DNA of 23,605 nt from Schaedlerella sp. (GTDB lineage: Bacteria; Bacillota; Clostridia; Lachnospirales; Lachnospiraceae). The translations under genes were made by a program, and so were the position numbers. Under the pieces are notes generated by a model. It was not told where the DNA came from. It ran no database searches and saw only the letters and a program-made list of their open reading frames with translations. The stretch's first letter is position 1. Every line of letters begins with the position of its first letter. This document shows positions 7,441 to 14,519 of this stretch, in pieces. Where the stretch lies: assembly GCA_020024595.1 (NCBI GenBank), contig JAHHTO010000021.1, positions 1 to 23,605 on the forward strand, in the 5' to 3' direction.

Positions 7441-9018
7441 ATGTTAAAAGGAAATTTTATAACAGCTCAGGAGGCAGCTCAAAAAATCAAGGATGGCTCT
7501 ACCTTATGTACCATAGGAATGACGCTGGTAAGTGCGAGTGAATCCATACTAAAAGAGTTGGAAAAGCGATTTAATGAACAGGGACATCCTTCCAATCTTA
7601 CATTAGTACATTCGTGCGGGCAAAGTGATCGAAAAGATGGAATACAACACCTTGCACATGAGGGAATGGTAAAGCGGATCATAGGATCTCACTGGGGACT
7701 TCAGCCAAGATGGATGCAAATGATAGCAGAAAATCAGGTAGAGGCGTACTGCTTACCACAGGGACAGATTGCGCAGTTGTATAGAAGTATGGCATGTGGA
7801 TTGCCAGGGAAAATGTCAAAAGTTGGATTAGGCACATTCATTGATCCTCGTGTGGAAGGTGGCAAGATGAATGAACGCACAAAAGTATTACCAGATATTG
7901 TGGATCTAATAGAGTATGACAATGAGAAATATTTGTTTTACAAACAAATACCATTGGATACTGTACTGATAAGAGGTACGATTTGTGATGAAATGGGGAA
8001 TTTGACGACAACAGAAGAAGCAATGAAATTGGAAGTTTTGCCAGCTGTTTTGGCAGCAAAACGTTATGGCGGAAGAGTCATTGCACAGGTAAAGCGGGTA
8101 GTCCAGTCAGGTACGATCAACCCCAAAGAAGTTACGGTACCGGGTGTGTTTATTGATGATATTGTTGTGTGTGAAAATCCACTGGAGGATCATAGGCAGA
8201 CTTCATCTTGGTATTTTGATGCATCCTATTGCGGACAGATCCGTGTACCGGTTCATGATATTGCAGCGGCACCATTTAATGAAAGAAAATTTATTGCAAG
8301 GCGTGGTGCCCAGGAACTGTATAAAGGCGCTGTGATTAACCTGGGAACAGGAATTCCAAATGATATGATAGGAAAAGTATGTAATGAAGAAAAAGTTTCA
8401 GATGACATTATGATTACCGTGGAATCAGGAATTTATGGTGGCGTACAGGCAGGCGGGATAGATTTCGGAATAGGACAAAATCTTACAGCAATGATTACCC
8501 ATCATGAACAGATGGATTATTATAATGGGGCAGGTGTTGATATTACTTATATGGGTCTTGGAGAATTAGGTGAAGATGGTAGCGTTAATTCTACTAAGAT
8601 GGGAGCTAGATGCACCGGAGCCGGGGGATTCATTGATATCACCCAAAATGCCAAGAAAATCGTTTTTTTAGGAACATTTACAGCAAGTGGTGCCGAATAT
8701 GAATTTAAAGATGGGAAATTAACAATTCTTAAAGAAGGAAAAATCCAAAAGATGGTAAAGAAGGTTGCGCAACTCTCATTCAATGGTCCAATGGCGAGAG
8801 AAAAAGGACAAGAAGTTATGATTGTGACGGAACGAGCCGTCTTTGAACTTTGTAAAGAAGGCGTAAAGTTAATAGAGATTGCTCCAGGAATTGATCTTCA
8901 GACACAAGTGCTTGAAAAAATGGAGTTTAAACCGATAATAAGTGAAAGTTTGAAGTTGATGGATGAGAGGTTGTTTCAGCAGGAAGGACCATTTGGACTT
9001 CAATTAAAGGAAAAGTAG
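7441..9018 (+). CDS. Acyl-CoA:acetate CoA-transferase, Pct/YdiF family
   Basis: Moves CoA between acetyl- or propionyl-CoA and a short-chain (hydroxy/keto) acid by a glutamyl-CoA thioester. At 525 residues it is the fused two-domain form typical of propionate CoA-transferase and YdiF. GLGTFIDPR and a following GGKMN are Pct-like. The catalytic glutamate is in TVESGIYGG (E328). A GGAGG sequence overlaps the stop codon of the acyl-CoA synthetase gene, so the two are translationally linked. Members act on acetate, propionate, lactate, 3-hydroxypropionate, 3-hydroxybutyrate or acetoacetate. The dehydrogenase and thiolase downstream favour a 3-hydroxy or 3-keto acid; this is inference. Confidence 0.88.
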   Translation: MLKGNFITAQEAAQKIKDGSTLCTIGMTLVSASESILKELEKRFNEQGHPSNLTLVHSCGQSDRKDGIQHLAHEGMVKRIIGSHWGLQPRWMQMIAENQVEAYCLPQGQIAQLYRSMACGLPGKMSKVGLGTFIDPRVEGGKMNERTKVLPDIVDLIEYDNEKYLFYKQIPLDTVLIRGTICDEMGNLTTTEEAMKLEVLPAVLAAKRYGGRVIAQVKRVVQSGTINPKEVTVPGVFIDDIVVCENPLEDHRQTSSWYFDASYCGQIRVPVHDIAAAPFNERKFIARRGAQELYKGAVINLGTGIPNDMIGKVCNEEKVSDDIMITVESGIYGGVQAGGIDFGIGQNLTAMITHHEQMDYYNGAGVDITYMGLGELGEDGSVNSTKMGARCTGAGGFIDITQNAKKIVFLGTFTASGAEYEFKDGKLTILKEGKIQKMVKKVAQLSFNGPMAREKGQEVMIVTERAVFELCKEGVKLIEIAPGIDLQTQVLEKMEFKPIISESLKLMDERLFQQEGPFGLQLKEK

Positions 9019-9048
9019 TTTAAGAAAAGAATAAAAAGGAGTAAAAAA

Positions 9049-9927
9049 ATGAACAAAAATAAAATAGCAGTTATTGGTGCCGGATTAATGGGAAATGGGA
9101 TTGCGCAAGCTTGTGCAAAAGCAGGGTACGATGTTGTAAATGTGGATACGTTTGAAGACGCAATTGAAAAAGCAAAAGCAACGGTAGAAAAATTGTTTAG
9201 CAGAAAAGTTGAAAAAGGATCTTTAACCGAAGAGGAAAAAAGAAAAATTTTAAGTCATAATTCATATAGTAAAAATTTAGAAGATGCGAAAGATGCTTTT
9301 TTAGTGATTGAGGCAGTTCCAGAAAAAATTGAGATAAAAAAAGATATTTTTAAAAAACTAGATGACATTGCTGACTCAGAAACAGTGATTGTATCTAATA
9401 CTTCCGGATTAAGTATTTCAGAAATCGCATCTGTAACAAATCGACCAGACAAGATAATGGGAGCGCATTTCTTTTACCCGGCACCGGTCATGAAGCTTCT
9501 TGAGCTGGTTCGCGGTCTCGTTACATCCGATGAGACTTACCATATTGTAAAAGAATACGCAAAGACAATAGGGAAAACAACGGTTGATGCACCAGAATTT
9601 CCTGGATTTATGGTGAATAGAATTTTAGTTCCGATGCAGAATGAAGCAGCATATATGGTGATGGAAGGTAGTAAACCAGAGGATGTAGATAATGCTATGA
9701 AGTTGGGCTGTAATCATCCAATGGGACCGATAGAATTAACAGATTTTGTGGGAATTGATACAATGCTGGCAACCATGACAGGATTGTACAATGGATTTCA
9801 TGATAGTAAATACCGCCCTTGTCCACTATTAGAAACTATGGTGAAAGCAGGTATGCTTGGGAAAAAGTCAGGACAAGGTTTTTATAAGTATGATGCAAAA
9901 GGAAATAAAATAGGCTCTAATTTTTAA
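9049..9927 (+). CDS. hbd: 3-hydroxyacyl-CoA (3-hydroxybutyryl-CoA) dehydrogenase
   Basis: NAD(P)-dependent interconversion of 3-hydroxyacyl-CoA and 3-ketoacyl-CoA in the cytoplasm. The 292-residue length matches stand-alone clostridial Hbd. The N-terminal Rossmann motif is GAGLMGNGIAQ (residues 11-21). The catalytic His is H140 with its Glu partner E152, and N190 in PGFMVNR is kept. HPMGPIELTDFVGID is the usual C-terminal signature. The common HFFNP motif reads HFFYP here, so the active-site Asn (Asn161 of human HADH) is Tyr143. AAGGAG precedes the ATG. The gene lies between the CoA transferase and the thiolase. It could oxidise 3-hydroxybutyryl-CoA or a related ester, or reduce acetoacetyl-CoA. 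Confidence 0.92.
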   Translation: MNKNKIAVIGAGLMGNGIAQACAKAGYDVVNVDTFEDAIEKAKATVEKLFSRKVEKGSLTEEEKRKILSHNSYSKNLEDAKDAFLVIEAVPEKIEIKKDIFKKLDDIADSETVIVSNTSGLSISEIASVTNRPDKIMGAHFFYPAPVMKLLELVRGLVTSDETYHIVKEYAKTIGKTTVDAPEFPGFMVNRILVPMQNEAAYMVMEGSKPEDVDNAMKLGCNHPMGPIELTDFVGIDTMLATMTGLYNGFHDSKYRPCPLLETMVKAGMLGKKSGQGFYKYDAKGNKIGSNF

Positions 9928-9956
9928 AAAACGAAATGGAAAAGGAGAAAATAAAA

Positions 9957-11135
9957 ATGAAAGAAGTAGTAATGGTAAGTGGAGTAAGACTTCCCGTGGG
10001 AAGTTATGGTGGAAGTTTAAAAGATATATCAGCGATTGATATGGGAGCAATGGTCGTAAAAGAAGCAGTAAAGCGTGCAGGTATTGATCCTTCAGTTGTG
10101 GATGAAGTTGTGATTGGGCAGGTCGGAGAAGTGGCTGAAAATGGATTTATTGCAAGGGCAGTCAGTTTAAAAGCAGGTATGCCAAAGGAAACAACAGCAT
10201 ATTCGGTAAATCGTCAGTGCGGTTCAGGACTTCAAGCTCTTGTAGAAGCTGTGATGGAAATTCAGACAGGACAGGCAGAAGTTGTTGTTGCAGGTGGAAC
10301 AGAAAATATTTCAAGACTTCCGTATTATGTGAATGATGCTCGCTGGGGAGCTAGAATGGGACATAAGACGTTTGAAGATGGCGTAATAGATATTTTAACA
10401 TGGCCTTTGGACGGAAACCATAATGGCGTAACAGCAGAAAATGTTGCAGCAAAATATCATGTTACAAGGGAAGAACAAGATGCGTTTGCAGTACGTAGTC
10501 ATCAAAGAGCGTGTCAGGCAATCAAAGATGGAAAATTTAAAGATGAAATTCTTCCTGTTGAGTTAAAAGATAGAAAAGGCAATGTTACAATCTTTGATAC
10601 GGATGAGGGTCCAAGAGAGGGACAAAGTATGGAAAAACTAGCAAAACTTCGTCCGTGTTTTGTAAAAGATGGAACGGTAACTGCTGCGAACTCATCAAGT
10701 CTGAATGATGGTGCAGCGGCAGTTGTGGTAATGTCAAAAGAAAAAGCAGAAGAGTTGGGTGTCATACCTAAGATGAAGATCGAAGGGTATGCGATTGCAG
10801 GATTTGATGCAGAATTGATGGGATATTCACCGAAATTTTCCAGTGAAAAGCTTGCAAATAAATTAGGATTGGATTTAAAATCCATTGACATGTTTGAAAT
10901 TAATGAAGCATTTGCAAGTCAGGCATATGCGGTGAGTCGTGATTTGGGATTGGACTCTGAGAAAGTTAATATTTATGGAGGAGGAATCTCTATTGGACAC
11001 CCAATTGGAGCTACAGGAGCAATGTTGACTGTAAAAGTCATGTATGAATTGATGCGGTCTGATAAGAAAGATGCAATGATTAGCATGTGTATTGGCGGTG
11101 GTCAAGGGATTTCCATGTACTTTACTAAATGTTAA
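9957..11135 (+). CDS. thl: Acetyl-CoA C-acyltransferase (thiolase)
   Basis: Catalyses 3-ketoacyl-CoA + CoA to acetyl-CoA + acyl-CoA, or the reverse condensation of two acetyl-CoA. The 392-residue protein has the complete catalytic set: nucleophile C88 in NRQCGSG, NEAFASQA, H348 in IGHPIGATGA, and C378 in CIGGGQG. An in-frame ATG at 9936 lies upstream of AAAGGAG (9941-9947), which serves ATG 9957, so 9957 is the start. It follows hbd by 29 nt. With hbd and the CoA transferase it completes a 3-hydroxy acid to acetyl-CoA route. Biosynthetic and degradative thiolases cannot be told apart with certainty here. Confidence 0.93.
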   Translation: MKEVVMVSGVRLPVGSYGGSLKDISAIDMGAMVVKEAVKRAGIDPSVVDEVVIGQVGEVAENGFIARAVSLKAGMPKETTAYSVNRQCGSGLQALVEAVMEIQTGQAEVVVAGGTENISRLPYYVNDARWGARMGHKTFEDGVIDILTWPLDGNHNGVTAENVAAKYHVTREEQDAFAVRSHQRACQAIKDGKFKDEILPVELKDRKGNVTIFDTDEGPREGQSMEKLAKLRPCFVKDGTVTAANSSSLNDGAAAVVVMSKEKAEELGVIPKMKIEGYAIAGFDAELMGYSPKFSSEKLANKLGLDLKSIDMFEINEAFASQAYAVSRDLGLDSEKVNIYGGGISIGHPIGATGAMLTVKVMYELMRSDKKDAMISMCIGGGQGISMYFTKC

Positions 11136-11166
11136 AGAAAAATATAAGAAAGGAATCATATAAAAT

Positions 11167-11424
11167 ATGAAAAAATTTACATACGTAGTAACAGATTCTG
11201 AGGGGATTCATGCTAGACCAGCAGGGCTATTGGTAAAAAAAGCATCTTGTTATACATCTGATATTTTTATACAGAAAGATGAGAAGAAGATTGATGCAAA
11301 AAAAATACTTGGCGTTATGAGCTTAGGTGCGAAGCAGGGACAGGAAGTTACTATTATTATAGAAGGCAATGATGAAAATGAAGCATATGACGAATTGCAA
11401 ACATTCTTTACGCAGAATCTATAA
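11167..11424 (+). CDS. HPr-family PTS phosphocarrier lacking the regulatory serine
   Basis: Small cytoplasmic protein that carries phosphate from Enzyme I to EIIA. The 85-residue length is typical. The catalytic H15 is in GIHARPA. In Gram-positive HPr, Ser46 precedes IMGVMSLG and is phosphorylated by HPr kinase; here the aligned residue is Lys (AKKILGVMSLG, K46). This protein should therefore work as a phosphocarrier but not as a CcpA co-repressor, the reverse of Crh. AAAGGA lies upstream of the ATG, 31 nt after the thiolase. Ending the cluster that begins with a PTS suggests a dedicated HPr. I expect a standard ptsH elsewhere in the genome, which cannot be seen here. Confidence 0.9.
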   Translation: MKKFTYVVTDSEGIHARPAGLLVKKASCYTSDIFIQKDEKKIDAKKILGVMSLGAKQGQEVTIIIEGNDENEAYDELQTFFTQNL

Positions 11425-11508
11425 TATTTGAATAGTTAAACTACAAGCTAAAAAATGTATGAGAGATTTGTAAGAAAAACGATATATTTGTAAAGTCTAA
11501 GATTGAAT

Positions 11509-11558
11509 GAAATCACCTCTTTTTCAGTAGGAACATATATTGGAAAAGAGGTGATTTC
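11509..11558 (+). terminator. Perfect 15-bp hairpin: end of the cluster, overlaps next gene's ribosome site
   Basis: Arm 11509-11523 (GAAATCACCTCTTTT) is the exact reverse complement of 11544-11558, with a 20-nt loop. It lies 84 nt after the HPr stop and likely ends that transcript, though it has no long T-tract after it. The 3' arm contains AGAGGTG, the ribosome site of the glycosyltransferase that starts 3 nt after the hairpin. In transcripts containing both arms that site would be paired and hidden. Confidence 0.6.
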
Positions 11559-11561
11559 TTC

Positions 11562-12830
11562 ATGAAAATAAAATTTATCTGTTCTGTTTCTTTTGGTGCT
11601 TTGTGGCTTGGCATTTCTTTATTTTTCTCTATTGGTTGGTTTCAGGAAGTTTCCCGTTTTTTGCCGGGGATCTATGTCGGGTGGGTGATCATCGGTATTG
11701 CATTGCTGCCCGGATTTTTAATGAGTACCATGTTCTTTTCCAATCTACTGTATTGGAGATTAAAACAGTATCCTAACAGTTTAGAAGATACCACCATTGT
11801 TATGTGCGCACGCAATGAAGAGCAGACGATCGCTCGATCAATTCGCGCCATTTTAGACCAACAATACAATGGACATATCCATCTGCTAGTTGTAGACAAC
11901 GCATCGACGGATGGCACTAAGCAAGAGATTCTAAATCTACAAGCAGCAGCTTTGGAGAATCGTTCGGTGGAATATGTTTATTGTGCGCAACAAGGGAAGG
12001 CTTATGCTTTGAATTCTGGTCTGGAGAGAGTGTGTACTCCTTATTTTATTACTGTTGATGCGGATACCTATTTAGAAAAGCAAGCTGTGCAAAGAATCAT
12101 GAATCACATTGTATCTTGTAAAAGTGCATGTGTTGCAGGGAATTTGTTTGTTCAGAACCCAAAAGCTTCCCTGGCTGCTAAGATGCAAAATTATGATTAT
12201 CTAATCAGTATTGCTGCTATTAAGCGGTTTCAAGGGAGTTATCAATCTACTCTGGTGGCACAAGGTGCTTTCAGTGCATATCAGACGCAGGCAGTTCGCA
12301 AAATTGGCGGTTGGTCGGATATGTTAGGAGAAGATATTGTATTAACCTATCAAATTCTCCAACAAAGACTTTCATCGACCTATGAGCCCAGGGCAGTAGG
12401 GTATACAACCGTTCCGGAAACGATAAAGAGTTTATATAATCAGCGAAAACGTTGGTCGATCGGAATGATCGAGGGGCTGAAGTCTGTTCCACCTTGGAAA
12501 CAGGGAAGCGTTTTTTCTCGATATTTTACGTTCGTAAATCTTTCAGTTATTTATCTTGATCTTGCATTCGTATTTGGTTTCATTCCGGGAGTTGTCCTTG
12601 CATTGTACGGCCGTTTTTACTTTGTTGGGTTTCTTACTCTTTTCACGTTAGCTGTTTGTATTCTTCTTTTTCTTAGTATATATCTTTACCAGAAAAAACT
12701 AAAAATTCCGTTTGAAAATAATATTTTTGGTTTTATCTGTTTCCTTTTGTTTTTCCAAATCATTCAAAGTATTGCTTCGTTGCATGGCTATATAAGCCAT
12801 CTGCTGGGCAGAAAGGAGGATTGGAAGTAA
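11562..12830 (+). CDS. Membrane-bound processive glycosyltransferase, GT2 family
   Basis: Predicted to polymerise and perhaps export an envelope polysaccharide, in the style of poly-N-acetylglucosamine, hyaluronan or cellulose synthases. The 422-residue protein has two N-terminal membrane helices (about 5-26 and 35-65), a cytoplasmic GT-A domain (75-300), and C-terminal helices (about 320-415). GT2 residues are visible: CARNEE start, D112 in VVDNASTDG, DAD at 166-168, the GED triad (256-258) and QRKRW (294-298), which marks processive enzymes. AGAGGTG, 8 nt before the ATG, lies inside a hairpin stem. The coding strand is notably T-rich beside the purine-rich neighbours. Polymer and donor sugar are unknown. 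Confidence 0.88.
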   Translation: MKIKFICSVSFGALWLGISLFFSIGWFQEVSRFLPGIYVGWVIIGIALLPGFLMSTMFFSNLLYWRLKQYPNSLEDTTIVMCARNEEQTIARSIRAILDQQYNGHIHLLVVDNASTDGTKQEILNLQAAALENRSVEYVYCAQQGKAYALNSGLERVCTPYFITVDADTYLEKQAVQRIMNHIVSCKSACVAGNLFVQNPKASLAAKMQNYDYLISIAAIKRFQGSYQSTLVAQGAFSAYQTQAVRKIGGWSDMLGEDIVLTYQILQQRLSSTYEPRAVGYTTVPETIKSLYNQRKRWSIGMIEGLKSVPPWKQGSVFSRYFTFVNLSVIYLDLAFVFGFIPGVVLALYGRFYFVGFLTLFTLAVCILLFLSIYLYQKKLKIPFENNIFGFICFLLFFQIIQSIASLHGYISHLLGRKEDWK

Positions 12831-12884
12831 ATGGTGGAAAGCCTTTGTTTAATCTTATATATAAGATACATTTTAGATAGATGA
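12831..12884 (+). CDS. Possible 17-codon small ORF after the glycosyltransferase
   Basis: An ATG directly abuts the glycosyltransferase stop codon and opens 17 codons ending in TGA at 12882. AGGAGG at 12814-12819 is 11 nt upstream, inside the preceding gene. The predicted peptide is hydrophobic in the middle (SLCLILYIRYIL). It contains a 16-bp palindrome. Evidence is only an SD sequence and position, so it may be chance. Confidence 0.2.
   Translation: MVESLCLILYIRYILDR
12852..12867. repeat. 16-bp perfect AT-rich palindrome
   Basis: The sequence ATCTTATATATAAGAT equals its own reverse complement. It lies in the 171-nt gap before the D-Ala-D-Ala carboxypeptidase gene. It might be an operator. 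There is no GC-rich stem or T-tract to make it a terminator. I see no convincing sigma-A promoter in this gap. Confidence 0.3.
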
Positions 12885-13001
12885 CTGCCAATGTATTTTT
12901 AGAATCTGCATATTCGGTTATTATGGATATGGTATTCCAAACTTGTACATGATAAAATTAGTAGAAATAATTAATTCATAGAAGAAAGGATTACCAGATA
13001 A

Positions 13002-14384
13002 ATGAAATTAAACAAATTGCTAGTCGGACTGCTCGTATTTATATCACTGGCACTGCAGCCGATACAGGTTACATTGGCAGAGGAGGAAGTCAATATCGAA
13101 CAAGGCACAGTTGATCCCAATGAGGGAAAAACCGCAGAACAGATTGCGGAGGAAGAAAAAGCAAAATTAGAAGCAGAGAAAAAGGAATCATTGGAAATTC
13201 CGGTGGATACGAATGGTCTGGAAGGCTGGCCTCAAGGACCGGAAGTGTACGCACACGCAGCTGTTGTGATGGATATGGGAAGTGGTGCAATTCTTTATGC
13301 AAAAAGGCCGGATGAGCAGCACTATCCGGCAAGTATCACGAAGCTTTTGACAACACTGGTGGCACTGGAGAATGCAGAATTGACAGATAAAGTAACATTT
13401 TCACAGGCAAGTGTGGACATTTTGAATTGGGATGATGCACAAATAGGAATGCATCCTGGGGAGGAGATCAGTATGGAGGACGCGCTTCATGCGGTCTTGT
13501 TGGCATCGGCAAACGAAGTGTCATATGCGGTAGCAGAGAGTACCGGAATTAACCGCTTAAATGGTGGGTATGATACTTTTATTACGCAGATGAACAATCG
13601 GGCAAAGGAACTGGGATGTACAGGATCTAATTGGGTCAATCCGAATGGGCTTCATAATGATAGACATTATACGACAGCCCATGATATGGCATTGATTGCG
13701 TCTGCAGTGTATCAGGAAGAGGAGTTTCGCAATATTATGAACACGTTGGAATATCGGATTCCGCCAACGAATTTGGTAGCAGAAGAGCGGGTATTTCAGC
13801 AAAACCATAAGATGATGTGGGAAGAGAACTACTATTATTATGAATATTGTACCGGGGGAAAAACCGGATATACAGACCAGTCCGGTACAACACTTGTAAC
13901 AATGGCAGACAATGGAACAATGCAGCTTGCGGCAGTTGTACTCTATGATTACGGAGTAGATGCATATACGGATACCAGGGCTATGATGGATTATGTATTT
14001 TCCAACTTCTCAAGAATTCCGGTGGTGGATTTGGAAGACTCCAAAGAGATTTTGGGCTTTAAGGATGAGAATGCTTATGTAGTACTTCCTCAAGGAGTGG
14101 AGTTTTCACAGCTAGAGAAAGAAATCATTTCAGAAGGCGCTGGAGATGGAAAGGTTATTTACACATATAAAGGACAGATTGCAGGAAGTGCTGATGTAAG
14201 GTTGAGAAAAGACGTGGAGAGAAAGAATAGCAGAAAAACAGGAGCAGAGAAAGAAACCGAAATGAATACAGAAAGGAAAGACCCGGTAAAGATGATTGTA
14301 TCGATTGCATCTGCAGTGATAGTATTGGTTCTGGTTCTATACTTTTGGCAACGTAGAAGGCGCCAGAAAAAGCGGAAGAAATAG
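13002..14384 (+). CDS. D-alanyl-D-alanine carboxypeptidase (penicillin-binding, S11 family)
   Basis: Removes the terminal D-Ala from peptidoglycan stem peptides outside the membrane. The 460-residue protein begins with a signal peptide (1-26) and a charged, Glu/Lys-rich linker (27-70). The penicillin-binding domain follows with all three motifs: SITK (S111, K114), SAN (169-171) and KTG (287-289). A second domain (about 355-410) matches the usual PBP5-type C-terminal beta domain. The protein ends in a hydrophobic helix (about 430-448) and a very basic tail (RRRRQKKRKK), so it is anchored by a C-terminal transmembrane helix. AAAGGA lies 11 nt before the ATG. Vegetative (DacA) and sporulation (DacF/DacB) roles cannot be separated by sequence here. 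Confidence 0.92.
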   Translation: MKLNKLLVGLLVFISLALQPIQVTLAEEEVNIEQGTVDPNEGKTAEQIAEEEKAKLEAEKKESLEIPVDTNGLEGWPQGPEVYAHAAVVMDMGSGAILYAKRPDEQHYPASITKLLTTLVALENAELTDKVTFSQASVDILNWDDAQIGMHPGEEISMEDALHAVLLASANEVSYAVAESTGINRLNGGYDTFITQMNNRAKELGCTGSNWVNPNGLHNDRHYTTAHDMALIASAVYQEEEFRNIMNTLEYRIPPTNLVAEERVFQQNHKMMWEENYYYYEYCTGGKTGYTDQSGTTLVTMADNGTMQLAAVVLYDYGVDAYTDTRAMMDYVFSNFSRIPVVDLEDSKEILGFKDENAYVVLPQGVEFSQLEKEIISEGAGDGKVIYTYKGQIAGSADVRLRKDVERKNSRKTGAEKETEMNTERKDPVKMIVSIASAVIVLVLVLYFWQRRRRQKKRKK

Positions 14385-14413
14385 CAAAATAAGAGGCGGT
14401 CTCCCTTTACTGT

Positions 14414-14442
14414 TTGACAAGCAAAGAAAAAAATAGTAATAT
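14414..14442 (+). promoter_or_regulatory. Near-consensus sigma-A promoter
   Basis: TTGACA (14414-14419) and TAATAT (14437-14442) are separated by exactly 17 nt, in the gap before the coiled-coil/3D-domain gene. Transcription would start near 14449, leaving a leader of about 70 nt that contains the 12-bp palindrome ATAAACGTTTAT (14475-14486). Confidence 0.8.
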
Positions 14443-14519
14443 GTAAACGATACTCCAAAAATATGGGAATAAATATAAACGTTTATTTCTAAAAATAGCT
14501 TTAAGGAAGAAAAGATATT

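Noticed and set aside
14441..14456. Possible CcpA cre site (TGTAAACGATACTCC)
   Set aside because: The first half fits WTGNAANCG but the second half misses the required positions, so the match is too weak.
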